From positions 124,001 through 188,000 of the forward strand of contig NZ_SAUZ01000003.1 in the NCBI RefSeq assembly GCF_004022215.1: a stretch of 64,000 bases of DNA, read 5' to 3'. Within the stretch, counting starts at the first letter, position 1; each line of letters begins with the position of its first letter. Source of the stretch: Paenirhodobacter populi. Lineage in GTDB: Bacteria > Pseudomonadota > Alphaproteobacteria > Rhodobacterales > Rhodobacteraceae. A program made the translations under genes and the position numbers. Below the pieces are notes generated by a model. The model ran no database searches, was not told the origin of the DNA, and saw only the letters and a program-made list of their open reading frames with translations. Positions 42,899 through 52,174 of the stretch are shown here, in pieces.

Positions 42899-44920
42899 TC
42901 AGCGGCCAAGGATGAAGGCGCGTGGATTGCGTTCGATCATGCGGGCGACCGAACTGATGGATTGGGTGGCGCGCTGCAATTCGCGCATCGTGCCGACAAG
43001 CTGGGCGTTGAAATCGGACCGGGCGCCGTAGGCGTTCACCATGCCCCGCGCCTCGGCCAGAAGCAGGTCGAGCCGCTCGGTGATCTCGGGCAGCCGGTTC
43101 GAGGCGCTGGCGATGCCCTGCGCCGCGCCTTGCGCCGCGTCGAGCGTGTCGTTCAGCTTCTGCGCCGCGCCGCCGCGCTGCAATTCGCCAAGGATCACCG
43201 CCACCTGTTCGAGCGTCGCCGACAGCGCCGCGGGCAGCCGTTCCGCGCCCTGCGTGCCCAGCATGCCGCGGATATCGGTGATCGTCGCGTCGATGTTGCG
43301 GCCGATATCTTCCAAGGGCATCGCCGCCAGCGCATCCGCCGCCTTGCCCGCCGAACTCAGCGTCTGGTCCAGCCCCTGAATTTCCGAGATGAAATTCGTC
43401 GCCGCGGTGGACAGCCCGTCGATCGCCGTCATCGCCTTTTGCGCCGCATCCTCGCTGTTCAGCGAAGCGACAAGCGCCTGCACCTGTTCCAGAACGGCGG
43501 AGAGGTTGCGCGGCACCTCGCGGGTTTCCTGACTGTCGGCGATGGCCGAGATGCTGTCCATCGTGCGGATCGCCGCATGCATCAGATCCTCGATCGGCAG
43601 CGCGTTGATCCGCCCGAACACATCGCGGGCCGAGGCAGCGACGTCGTTCTGCGTCGCGGGCGCGGTCGGGATGCTGGGATAGGGCGTGTCCTGCAGGTTC
43701 ATCCCCGTGTCCGAGGGGGCAGCAACATCGGTCAGCTCGACGATCAGCGTGGTGCCGAAAAGGCCCGTCCCCGCGATCCGCGCCCGCAGCCCCTGTTCGA
43801 CCTGCGTTTCGAGGAAATCGGTGACCTCGGTCGCCTCGGCGTTGCGGTCGAGCCCGAGCCGTTCCGGCGACAGCGCGATGATGACCTGTTGCTGGGCGTG
43901 CTTTTCGCCGTTGCCGGTGTCGGTCACGCGGATCGACAGATCCGAGACCTCGCCCGCCTCGACCCCGCGGAACTGCACCTTGGCACCCTTTTCGAGACCG
44001 TTCACCGCCTCGTCGAACAGCAGCACGTAATGCGGCGGATTGACCAGATCCGAGCCGAAGATCGAGGCGCGGGCCGAGCCCTCGTCCGCGAACAGCCGGA
44101 AGACCTGACCGTTCTCGACCGCGCCGCCGCCGCTGGAGAAGGTGTCGAATTCCACCCCGCCCTGCACGATCGTGGCAAGCGAGCGCATCGACAGGTTCAC
44201 CCCGTTCGGACCGACCGAGAAAGAGATCCCCGAGGTGTTCCAGAACCGCGTGACGCCGGACATCCGCGCGTCATAGGGCTTGTTGATGAAAGCGTCGATG
44301 ACGACGCCGGTGCCGGTGCTGTTCAGCCGCAGGTTCTGCAACCGCCCGACCGTCAGCCCGCGATACAGGATCGGCGCCCCCTCGGCGAGGCCGCCGGCAT
44401 CGTCGGCGGCAAGCTCGACCACCGTTCCGCGGCTGGGATCCGGGGCGACGGGCGGGCGTTCGAGCCCGGTGAACTCGGTTTGCCGTTCGCCGGGATCGGC
44501 GTCCCACCAGCCCTCGATGAAGGTCCCCGACAGCACCGTGTCCAGCCGCGAGATCCCCTGCGCCGAGACCTCGGGCCGCACCAGCCAGAAGCGCGCGTCC
44601 TTGTCGATATAGGGCACGACCTTCTTGTCCACCCGCACTTCGACGCGGACGGAATTGAGGTCGGGGGTGAAGCCCACGGTTTCCACCGTGCCGACCGTCA
44701 CCTCGCGGAATTTCAGCACCGTCTCGCCGGGATTGATGCCGGTCGCGTCGGCGAAGTCGATCTGGATCAGCTCGCCCCGGCCGGAATAGGTCTTCCACGC
44801 GACGCCAAGCGTGATCGCCAGCGCGATCAGCGGCACGATCCAGATCACCGAGACCCGGGTCCAGATCGGATCGGGGGCGGGAGCCTTGCGCATCTCGGCG
44901 ATGTCGGGGGAATCGTTCAT
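42899..44920 (-). CDS. pqiB: PqiB, intermembrane lipid transport protein with three MCE domains
   Basis: 673 residues. One N-terminal membrane anchor (about 25-44) is followed by three MlaD/MCE domains (about 50-140, 165-240 and 290-390), then a long alpha-helical C-terminal region (about 430-670) that would form the needle crossing the periplasm. MCE signatures include GRGELIQIDFADATGI and GAKVQFRGVEAGEV. The ATG overlaps the end of the second pqiA gene by 4 bp. It moves phospholipids between inner and outer membranes. Confidence 0.93.
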   Translation of the reverse strand: MNDSPDIAEMRKAPAPDPIWTRVSVIWIVPLIALAITLGVAWKTYSGRGELIQIDFADATGINPGETVLKFREVTVGTVETVGFTPDLNSVRVEVRVDKKVVPYIDKDARFWLVRPEVSAQGISRLDTVLSGTFIEGWWDADPGERQTEFTGLERPPVAPDPSRGTVVELAADDAGGLAEGAPILYRGLTVGRLQNLRLNSTGTGVVIDAFINKPYDARMSGVTRFWNTSGISFSVGPNGVNLSMRSLATIVQGGVEFDTFSSGGGAVENGQVFRLFADEGSARASIFGSDLVNPPHYVLLFDEAVNGLEKGAKVQFRGVEAGEVSDLSIRVTDTGNGEKHAQQQVIIALSPERLGLDRNAEATEVTDFLETQVEQGLRARIAGTGLFGTTLIVELTDVAAPSDTGMNLQDTPYPSIPTAPATQNDVAASARDVFGRINALPIEDLMHAAIRTMDSISAIADSQETREVPRNLSAVLEQVQALVASLNSEDAAQKAMTAIDGLSTAATNFISEIQGLDQTLSSAGKAADALAAMPLEDIGRNIDATITDIRGMLGTQGAERLPAALSATLEQVAVILGELQRGGAAQKLNDTLDAAQGAAQGIASASNRLPEITERLDLLLAEARGMVNAYGARSDFNAQLVGTMRELQRATQSISSVARMIERNPRAFILGR

Positions 44921-45570
44921 GTCTCTCTCGTCACTTGGGGAGCGGGCTGTTCGGGATCGGGCGTCGGCGGAACACGCCAGATCAGCCGCGGGTCGAAACT
45001 CTGGGCGGACAGCATCGTGAAGGCGACCGACAGCGCAAAGGCCACCGCCGCCGGGCCGGGATGGATCGTGGCGACGAAGCCAAGCTGCACCAGCGACGAC
45101 AGGATCGCCACGACGAAAACGTCGATCATCGACCAGCGGCCGATGAATTCCACGACATCGTAAAGCATCAGATGGCGTCCGCCGCGCTGCCCCGGCACGC
45201 GGACGGTGAAGGCCAGATAGGCGATGGCGATGAATTTGGCGATCGGAATCAGCACCGAGGCCATCAGGATGATCAGCGCAACCGCCCAGTCACCATGCTG
45301 CGCCAGCTCGACCGCGCCGCCCGCGATGGTGTTTTCCTGCGTGCCGAACATCGTCGAGGTCCGCAGCATCGGGAACAGGTTGGCGGGGATGTAGAAGATC
45401 AGCCCGGCCCACCACCAGGCCCAGACCCGTTGCAGCGACCGGATGTCGACCGGATGCAGGTGGCTGCCGCAGCGGCCGCAGCGGGCGGTCCCCGCGGGCC
45501 AGACCTTGCCGCATTGCGTGCATCCGGTCAGCCCGGCGTCGGTGGCGCTGATGATCTCCGGCCCGCTCAT
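44917..45570 (-). CDS. pqiA: PqiA, second half (separate gene)
   Basis: 217 residues from ATG 45570. A zinc ribbon CTQCGKVWPAGTARCGRCG (near residues 17-35) precedes four helices. It corresponds to the C-terminal repeat of E. coli PqiA, which is a single two-repeat protein. The ATG overlaps the TGA of the first-half gene by 4 bp. It probably partners PqiB in the inner membrane. Confidence 0.88.
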   Translation of the reverse strand: MSGPEIISATDAGLTGCTQCGKVWPAGTARCGRCGSHLHPVDIRSLQRVWAWWWAGLIFYIPANLFPMLRTSTMFGTQENTIAGGAVELAQHGDWAVALIILMASVLIPIAKFIAIAYLAFTVRVPGQRGGRHLMLYDVVEFIGRWSMIDVFVVAILSSLVQLGFVATIHPGPAAVAFALSVAFTMLSAQSFDPRLIWRVPPTPDPEQPAPQVTRET

Positions 45571-46190
45571 CCCTTTCCGATCGCCTCCCAGATTGCCGAT
45601 TTGCTCATATAGGCGTTTTTCAGGACGTTGACGATGATAAGGCAGCAGAAAGCCCAGAAGGCCGGCCCGAAGGATATCGATGCGAGGCCGCCGATCTTGA
45701 CCAGCGCGACGGCGGTGCCGATGACGAAGATCTCGGCCATCGACCAGGGCTGCGATTCCTCGACCATGCGGAAGACGAAAGCGGCATGCCGCCACGGCGG
45801 GCGGCCGTTCGCCAGCGGCCACAGGGTGTAGATCAGCCCGGCGAAGCGCAGCGCCGGCAGCGCGACGATCACCATCAGCACGGCCAGCGACAGCGGCGCA
45901 TACCAGCTGTCGGAAAAGGCCATGGCCACCTCGAAAACGGAACTGGCATGGCCGAACCCGTGCGAGGAAATGCTGAGGAACGGAAAGAACACCGCCGCCG
46001 CCATCAGGATCATCGCCGAGAAGGCCAGCGACAGCACCTGAAGGAAGGAGCGCGCCCTTGGCGCCACCATCAGGCTGCCGCAGCGCGCGCAGAAGGCGCG
46101 CTCATTCTCGCCCAGTGACGGGAGATGGTGTAGCGCGTCGCAATGCGGACAGGCGACAAGGTCTTCGATCGGAGGAAGCGGCGCGTTCAT
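45567..46190 (-). CDS. pqiA: PqiA, first half (separate gene)
   Basis: 207 residues. A zinc ribbon at the start (CPHC near residues 14-17, CARCG near 33-37) precedes four helices with FFPFLSISSHG and YAPLSLAVLMVIVALPALR. It matches the N-terminal repeat of PqiA. It leads the operon pqiA-pqiA-pqiB-pqiC. The divergent neighbour is motB, 117 bp away. Confidence 0.88.
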   Translation of the reverse strand: MNAPLPPIEDLVACPHCDALHHLPSLGENERAFCARCGSLMVAPRARSFLQVLSLAFSAMILMAAAVFFPFLSISSHGFGHASSVFEVAMAFSDSWYAPLSLAVLMVIVALPALRFAGLIYTLWPLANGRPPWRHAAFVFRMVEESQPWSMAEIFVIGTAVALVKIGGLASISFGPAFWAFCCLIIVNVLKNAYMSKSAIWEAIGKG

Positions 46191-46245
46191 GCGCCTAGGA
46201 TAATCGCCTTGGCGGCCCCGGCAAGCCGCATCCGCAGCGCGGCGC

Positions 46246-46260
46246 TTAAACCGGCGTTAA
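46246..46260 (+). promoter_or_regulatory. CtrA-like box upstream of motB
   Basis: TTAA-N7-TTAA (46246-46249 and 46257-46260) is an exact match to the core CtrA spacing, about 48 nt before the motB start. CtrA controls motility genes in Rhodobacteraceae. The site also lies upstream of the divergent pqiA operon. Confidence 0.55.
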
Positions 46261-46307
46261 TGCCGCGCGCGTATAGCGGAGATCATCGTGACGGAATCGG
46301 GGACGGG

Positions 46308-47153
46308 ATGGGCAAGGGCGACACCAACGCGCCGATCATCATCAGGCGCAAGACGGTCGTGCAGGGCGGCGGCCATCACGGCGGCGCCTGGAAGGTGGCC
46401 TATGCCGATTTCGTGACGGCGATGATGGCCTTCTTCCTGCTCATGTGGCTGCTGAACGCGACGACCGAGAAACAGCGCAAGGGCATCGCCGATTATTTCA
46501 GCCCGACGCTGCCGGTCAACCGGATCTCGGGCGGCGGCGACGGCGCCTTTGGCGGCGATTCGGTGCTGTCGCAGAATCAGGCGGCGGAATCGGGCACCGG
46601 GGCGATCTTTCCGATCCCGCTGAAGCAACCGGGCGACCATGCGATGGACAGCGATACCGCCCGCGAGGGGGAGGATGAGCTTCGACAGGTGGCGGAGGAA
46701 ATCGAACGCACCCTTGCCGGGCGCAGCGGCGAGTTGATGGCAAGCGACCGGATCGCCCGCCGCGTCGTGACCCGCGTCACCGACGAGGGGCTGATCGTCG
46801 AATTCTTCGATCTGGAGGACGAGCCGCTGTTCGCCCCCGACACCGCCGAGCCGGAGCCGATCCTTGACGAGATCGCGGGGATGCTGACGCGGGTGTTTTC
46901 GCTGGTCGGCAATCAGGTGGCGGTAAACGGCTATGTCCGCGCCTACCCCGAGGTGTTGCGCGTCAATCCCACCTGGGATCTTTCGGCGGCGCGCGCACAG
47001 GTTCTGCGCGAAAGGCTGGAAGCCGCCGGGTTCGACCGCAAGCGGATCCAGCGGGTCACGGGCTATGCCGACCGCAAGCCCGCCGTCCCCGCCGTGCCGA
47101 TGTCGGTGCGCAACAACCGGATCGAGGCGATCCTGCTCCGCAAGGGCCGCTGA
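46308..47153 (+). CDS. motB: MotB-like flagellar motor stator protein
   Basis: 281 residues from ATG 46308. A basic cytoplasmic N-terminus leads into one helix, AYADFVTAMMAFFLLMWLL, carrying the essential proton-binding aspartate. A periplasmic linker and an OmpA-like peptidoglycan-binding domain (about 165-281) follow, with NGYVRAYP and LSAARAQVLRERLEAAG. No motA is adjacent. It leads the flagellar genes flgE-flgK-flgL-flgI. Confidence 0.92.
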   Translation: MGKGDTNAPIIIRRKTVVQGGGHHGGAWKVAYADFVTAMMAFFLLMWLLNATTEKQRKGIADYFSPTLPVNRISGGGDGAFGGDSVLSQNQAAESGTGAIFPIPLKQPGDHAMDSDTAREGEDELRQVAEEIERTLAGRSGELMASDRIARRVVTRVTDEGLIVEFFDLEDEPLFAPDTAEPEPILDEIAGMLTRVFSLVGNQVAVNGYVRAYPEVLRVNPTWDLSAARAQVLRERLEAAGFDRKRIQRVTGYADRKPAVPAVPMSVRNNRIEAILLRKGR

Positions 47154-47181
47154 TCCGGTCCGGTTGCGGCAATTTCAGGTG

Positions 47182-47196
47182 TTAGGCCGATTTTAA
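47182..47196 (+). promoter_or_regulatory. CtrA-like box upstream of flgE
   Basis: TTAG-N7-TTAA (47182-47185 and 47193-47196), 7 of 8 core positions, about 58 nt before flgE. GCCGATTT within it resembles a sigma-28 -10 element but has no matching -35. With the motB box it suggests control by CtrA. Confidence 0.5.
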
Positions 47197-47253
47197 CGCC
47201 CCTCACGGCACAATTCCCGTGCCCCCGGGGCAACGCAGCAGAAAGGCGCAAAC

Positions 47254-48585
47254 ATGTCCATTTCCTCCTCGCTCAATTCCGGTGTCGCGGGCCTTTCGGC
47301 GAATGCGACGCGGCTGGCGGCGATCTCAGACAATATCGCGAATTCGGCGACCTATGGCTACAAACGGTCCGAGGCCGATTTCGAAAGCCTTGTTCTCAAC
47401 GACAATCGCGCCGTGAACGGCAGCTATACGGCGGGCGGGGTACGGGCCTTCACCAACCGGCTGGTGTCGGAACAGGGAACGCTGGTCTCGACCTCGAACT
47501 CGATGGACATCGCGATCGCCGGGCGCGGCTTCCTGCCCGTGACGACAACCACCTCGCTCGATTCGCTGACCGATTCGAAGCTGCTCATGACCACGACGGG
47601 CTCGTTCTCGACGGATGCGAACGGCGTGCTGCGCACCGCGACCGGGCTGGTCCTGCTTGGCTGGGCGGCGAATGCCGACGGGTCGATCCCGGTGACCTCG
47701 CGCGATACGGTGTCCGGCCTGACCCCGGTGGTCATCAATGCGAACCAGACGGCGGGCGACCCGACGACCAAGATCACGCTGGGGGTCAACCTGCCCTCGA
47801 CCCAGACCGAGGAAGGCGCGACCATCACCCCGCTGCCGATGTCGGTCGAATATTTCGACAATCTCGGCTCGTCCAAGACGCTGAACTTCACCTTCACCGC
47901 CGTCCCACCGGTGGCGCCGGCGACCTCCTCGAACGCTTGGGAAATGAGGATCACCGATTCCGCCAGGAATGACGAGGTCGTCGCCAGCTATACCCTGACC
48001 TTCTACGATACATTCGAGAACCGCGGAACGATCCAGTCGGTCACGCCCGCTGCCGACAATCCGGCCGAAACAGTCTGGGATCCGCAGACCGGCGGGCTGA
48101 AGCTGAAAGTCGGCTCCGTCGGCGACGACATGGTCATCTCGATCGGCAAACCGGGCGATACCAACGGGCTGACGCAATTCGCGGGGGATTTCTCGCCGAC
48201 CTCCATTTCCAAGGACGGCTCGCCCGTCGGCAACCTCGCCGGCATCGAGATCGACGAGAACGGCTTCATCAAGGCGACCTACGATACCGGCTTCATCCGC
48301 ACCCTGTATCAGATCCCGCTGGTCGACGTGCCGAATCCGAACGGGCTGACCGCGCTGGACAGTCAGGCTTACCGCATCTCCTCGAGCTCCGGGTCCTTCT
48401 ATCTGTGGGATGCGGGCAGCGGGCCGACCGGCACCGTCGCGGGCTATGCGCGCGAGGGATCCGCCGTCGATGTGGCGCATGAACTGACCAGCCTGATCCA
48501 GACCCAGCGGGCCTATTCCTCGAACGCCAAGGTCATTCAGACGGTCGATGAGATGCTGCAGGAAACCACCAACATCAAGCGCTGA
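47254..48585 (+). CDS. flgE: FlgE, flagellar hook protein
   Basis: 443 residues. The N-terminal rod/hook motif is SSLNSGVAGLSANATRLA with ISDNIANSATYGYKR, and the C-terminal motif is SNAKVIQTVDEMLQETTNIKR (coiled-coil), both diagnostic of the axial family. The variable middle forms the hook surface. Secreted by the flagellar type III apparatus. First of four closely spaced genes. Confidence 0.94.
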   Translation: MSISSSLNSGVAGLSANATRLAAISDNIANSATYGYKRSEADFESLVLNDNRAVNGSYTAGGVRAFTNRLVSEQGTLVSTSNSMDIAIAGRGFLPVTTTTSLDSLTDSKLLMTTTGSFSTDANGVLRTATGLVLLGWAANADGSIPVTSRDTVSGLTPVVINANQTAGDPTTKITLGVNLPSTQTEEGATITPLPMSVEYFDNLGSSKTLNFTFTAVPPVAPATSSNAWEMRITDSARNDEVVASYTLTFYDTFENRGTIQSVTPAADNPAETVWDPQTGGLKLKVGSVGDDMVISIGKPGDTNGLTQFAGDFSPTSISKDGSPVGNLAGIEIDENGFIKATYDTGFIRTLYQIPLVDVPNPNGLTALDSQAYRISSSSGSFYLWDAGSGPTGTVAGYAREGSAVDVAHELTSLIQTQRAYSSNAKVIQTVDEMLQETTNIKR

Positions 48586-48619
48586 CGCCTGACCGAAACC
48601 GCGGCACGGAGGCTGCCAA

Positions 48620-50053
48620 ATGAGTATCACGAATGCACTGAACAACGCGGTCTCCGGCCTGTCGGCCATGTCGCGCATGACCGAGGTGATCGCCTCCAAC
48701 ACCGCCAATGCGCTGACCGAAGGCTATGCCCGCCGCGAGGTCCAGTTGTCGTCGGCCAATCTGACCGGCGGGGTCCGGATCGATGGCATCGCCCGCCAGA
48801 TCAGCGAATCATTGTTGCAGGAAAAGCGTCAGGCAGATGCCGCGGCGTCCAATGCGACCACGCTCAGCACGGCGCTGTCCGCGATCGAGGGTATGCTCGG
48901 CACACCCGGCGATGGCGGGTCGCTGAGCGATGCGCTGTCGGCCTTCGACAGCGCCCTGATCTCGGCCGCAGCTACCCCGGAAAATGCGACGGCCCTGTCG
49001 GCCGCGGTCGATGCCGCCAAGGGAGTGACTGAAAAACTGAACGCGGTCTCGGAGGGCGTTCAGTCCCTGCGCCTGAACGCCGACACGTCGATCGGCCAGC
49101 AGGTCCAGAGCCTCAATGACACCCTCGCCCAGATCGCCGATCTGAACAAGGCGATCACCCGCGCCAGCGCCGTCGGCAATGACGCCTCCTCCCTGATGGA
49201 TCAGCGTCAGGTGCTGGTCAATCAGATCGAGGAGATCGTGCCGATCCGCAGCATCGAGCGCGGCGGAAACCAGATCGCCCTTTATACCACCGGGGGGCTG
49301 GCGCTTCTGGATGGCACGGCGGCGACAATCGAATTCTCGCCGGCTCACGTGATGGGCGTGGATATATCGCTCGCCGGCGGGCAACTGTCCGGCCTGTCGG
49401 TGAATGGCCGCAGCGTGACCACGACGGCGGGGGGTCTCATGGCGGGCGGTTCCCTCGCCGCGGCCTTCGAGATCCGCGATGAACTCGCGCCGCAGATACA
49501 GACCGATCTCGACGCCTTCGCCCGCAATCTGATCGAGCGGTTTTCCGACAGTTCCCTGACCCCGACTGCTCCGGGCCTGTTCACCGATGCCGGAAACGCG
49601 CTGGATCTTACGAAAGAAGCCGGGCTTGCACAGCGTATCAGCATCAACGCCGCCGTCGATCCCGCCGCTTCCGGAGAAGTCTGGCGACTGCGCGACGGCC
49701 TTGCGGCAACCAGCGAGGGCGCGGCCAGCAATGCCACGCTTCTGGGCGCCCTGTCGGATGCCTTTTCGCGGGCGACGGTGCCTGCATCCGGTAGCTTCTC
49801 CCCGGCGGCGCGCAGCGTGACGGAACTCGCAGCCGATCTGCTCAGCAGGATTTCGACCTCCCGCCAATCGGCCGAAAGCCGGCAAAGCTACCTCACCGCC
49901 CGGCAGGAAACCGTCACACAACAGGTTCTGTCGCAGGGCGTCGACACCGACCGTGAACTGCAAACCCTTCTGCAGGTCGAGCAGGCCTATGCCGCCAATG
50001 CAAGGGTCATCCAGGCCGTCGACGAAATGATGCAAGCCATATTGGAGCTGTAA
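48620..50053 (+). CDS. flgK: FlgK, hook-filament junction protein
   Basis: 477 residues. Axial N-terminal motif ALNNAVSGLSAMSRMTEVIASNTANALTEGYARR (in part SNTANALTEGYARR) and C-terminal EQAYAANARVIQAVDEMMQAILEL. GGAGG precedes ATG 48620. It joins hook to filament. It ends 1 bp before flgL. Confidence 0.94.
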   Translation: MSITNALNNAVSGLSAMSRMTEVIASNTANALTEGYARREVQLSSANLTGGVRIDGIARQISESLLQEKRQADAAASNATTLSTALSAIEGMLGTPGDGGSLSDALSAFDSALISAAATPENATALSAAVDAAKGVTEKLNAVSEGVQSLRLNADTSIGQQVQSLNDTLAQIADLNKAITRASAVGNDASSLMDQRQVLVNQIEEIVPIRSIERGGNQIALYTTGGLALLDGTAATIEFSPAHVMGVDISLAGGQLSGLSVNGRSVTTTAGGLMAGGSLAAAFEIRDELAPQIQTDLDAFARNLIERFSDSSLTPTAPGLFTDAGNALDLTKEAGLAQRISINAAVDPAASGEVWRLRDGLAATSEGAASNATLLGALSDAFSRATVPASGSFSPAARSVTELAADLLSRISTSRQSAESRQSYLTARQETVTQQVLSQGVDTDRELQTLLQVEQAYAANARVIQAVDEMMQAILEL

Positions 50054-50054
50054 T

Positions 50055-51077
50055 ATGAACTACCTTTCCACCGGCGATATGGCACTCACCTATCAGCTGC
50101 GCACGCATAACACGCAGATCAAACAGACGCTGAGCCGGCTGTCCGACGAATTGACGACGGGCGTAAAATCCGACATCGGCAAAGCCGTGCAGGGCAATTT
50201 CACCACCCTTTCGGCGCTGGAGGCCTCGCGCGCCAGGCTGAGCAGCTACAAACTGGCAGCCGACCAGACCGAGATTTTCGTGACTTCGGCGCAATCGGCG
50301 CTTGAGAACATTCAAAATCAGGCCAGCCAGATCGGCAAAAGCCTGATTTCCGCCGCCAGCTCTCCCGCGGCAGCATCTGCGGATGTTGCCCTCTCGGCAG
50401 CGGCGGAGGCTTTCACCTCGGTCCTTTCGGCACTGAACACACGAACCAACGGGCGATATGTTTTCGCGGGAGAGGATTCACAGACCAAACCCTTCGCTTC
50501 ATCGCAGGAAATCCTGACGGCACTGGCCGGGACAGTCGAAGGCATGACCGATCCCGATCAGATCATCGCGGCGATCGATGCCTGGTTCGACGTGCCGGCC
50601 TCAACCGGGGAAACTGATGAATTCGCCGCCACTGCCTACAAGGGCAGCAGCGTGCCCGCCGCCGGTATCCGCATTTCCGATACGGATACGCTGACCTTTC
50701 CGGTGACAGGCAATGACACCGCAATTCGCGATACGCTCAAAGGCCTCGCACTGGCGGCGCTGGTGTCAGCCGACGTGATCGGCGGGGACAATGACCTGCG
50801 CAGTTCCCTGACGCAGTCGGCAGGTCTTTATCTGACCGCGGCGGATACAGGGCTTGCAACCCTGCGCGGAAAGGTCGGCCTCATCGAAGAAAAGATCGCC
50901 GATGCACAGGCCGCTCAGACCGCGGAAATCAGCTCGATCGATCTGGCGAAGGCAAAACTGCTCGAGGCGGATCCCTACGAAACCGCCACCGCATTGGAGG
51001 CCGTCGAGACACAGTTGGAAACCCTCTACACCCTGACCGCACGCCTCTCGCAATTGTCCCTGACCAATTACCTGTGA
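50055..51077 (+). CDS. flgL: FlgL, hook-filament junction protein
   Basis: 340 residues. The flagellin-like N-terminus (YQLRTHNTQIKQTLSRLSDELTTG) and helical C-terminus (TALEAVETQLETLYTLTARLSQLSLTNYL, in part) frame a variable centre with NGRYVFAGEDSQTKPF. Together with FlgK it links filament to hook. The stop overlaps the flgI ATG by 1 bp. The DNA here is visibly less GC-biased than the rest of the window. Confidence 0.92.
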   Translation: MNYLSTGDMALTYQLRTHNTQIKQTLSRLSDELTTGVKSDIGKAVQGNFTTLSALEASRARLSSYKLAADQTEIFVTSAQSALENIQNQASQIGKSLISAASSPAAASADVALSAAAEAFTSVLSALNTRTNGRYVFAGEDSQTKPFASSQEILTALAGTVEGMTDPDQIIAAIDAWFDVPASTGETDEFAATAYKGSSVPAAGIRISDTDTLTFPVTGNDTAIRDTLKGLALAALVSADVIGGDNDLRSSLTQSAGLYLTAADTGLATLRGKVGLIEEKIADAQAAQTAEISSIDLAKAKLLEADPYETATALEAVETQLETLYTLTARLSQLSLTNYL

Positions 51078-52174
51078 TGCGCCTCATCTTCCTTCTCCTG
51101 CTGGTGTTGATGCCCTCGCTCGCTTCGGCGGCCTCGGTCCGGATCAAGGATCTGGTCGATTTCGACGGTGTGCGCGGAAATGATCTCGTCGGATACGGCC
51201 TTGTCGTCGGGCTGAACGGCACGGGAGACGGTCTCCGAAACGCGCCCTTCACGGAAGAGATCATGCAGAATGTTCTGGAGCGGCTCGGCGTCAACGTCAC
51301 CGGGGAGCAGTTGCGCCCCAAGAACGTCGCCGCCGTTCTGGTCACCGCGAGCCTCGCGCCCTTCGCCCGCGCCGGCAGCCAGATCGACGTAACCGTATCC
51401 GCCATCGGCGATGCCAAGAGCCTGCTTGGCGGCACGCTGATCATGACCCCGCTGAATGCGGCGGATGGTGAAATCTATGCGGTCGCGCAGGGCACGATCC
51501 TGTCCGGCGGCGTTTCCGTTCAGGGGCAGGCGGCATCTGTCGTTCAGGGCGTTCCGACTTCCGGCTCCATTCCCAACGGCGCGCGCGTGGAACGCGAAGT
51601 CGCCTTTGATCTGGGATCGCTGCGGACATTGCGTCTGGCGCTGAAAAGCCCCGATTTCACGACGGCGGGGCGGATCGAGCGGGTCATCAACCGGGAATTC
51701 GGCTCCCGCGTGGCGACGATGATGGATTCGGGCACGGTGACGCTGGATCTTGGCCGCGCCAACATGCAATCCGCCGCCCATGCCATCGGCCGGATCGAGG
51801 GACTGAACGTCGAGCCCGAACAGCGCGCCCGCGTGGTCGTGGACCAACGCTCCGGCACCATCGTCATGGGCGAGGATGTCCGCATTTCACGTGTCGCCGT
51901 CAGCCAAGGGAACCTGACCCTGCGTGTGCAGGAACAACCGATTGCCGTGCAGCCGGATCCGTTTTCCCGCGGCCAGACCGTGGTCGTGCCGCGAACGGGC
52001 GTTTCCCTTGAGGACGAGCCGGGCATTCAGATCGCGGAGATCCCGACAAGCAGTTCGCTGTCCGATGTGGTGGCGGGGCTGAATGCCCTTGGCGTCTCGC
52101 CCCGCGACATGATCGACATTCTCAGGAGCATCCATACCGCCGGAGCATTGCATGCGGAATTCATCGTGAACTAA
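51077..52174 (+). CDS. flgI: FlgI, flagellar P-ring protein
   Basis: 365 residues from ATG 51077 (a GTG at 51074 is in frame). The Sec signal peptide ends in SLASA near residue 19. P-ring blocks: GVRGNDLVGYGLVVGLNGTGD, LRPKNVAAVLVTASLAPFARAGSQIDVTVSA (in part) and LNALGVSPRDMIDILRSIHTAGALHAEF. It assembles the bushing in the peptidoglycan layer. Last flagellar gene here. Confidence 0.96.
   Translation: MRLIFLLLLVLMPSLASAASVRIKDLVDFDGVRGNDLVGYGLVVGLNGTGDGLRNAPFTEEIMQNVLERLGVNVTGEQLRPKNVAAVLVTASLAPFARAGSQIDVTVSAIGDAKSLLGGTLIMTPLNAADGEIYAVAQGTILSGGVSVQGQAASVVQGVPTSGSIPNGARVEREVAFDLGSLRTLRLALKSPDFTTAGRIERVINREFGSRVATMMDSGTVTLDLGRANMQSAAHAIGRIEGLNVEPEQRARVVVDQRSGTIVMGEDVRISRVAVSQGNLTLRVQEQPIAVQPDPFSRGQTVVVPRTGVSLEDEPGIQIAEIPTSSSLSDVVAGLNALGVSPRDMIDILRSIHTAGALHAEFIVN

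Noticed and set aside
47207-47223. Sigma-54 promoter or operator (GGCAC/GTGCC) ahead of flgE
   Set aside because: The GG-N10-GC spacing of a sigma-54 promoter is not met and the inverted repeat has only 5-bp arms.
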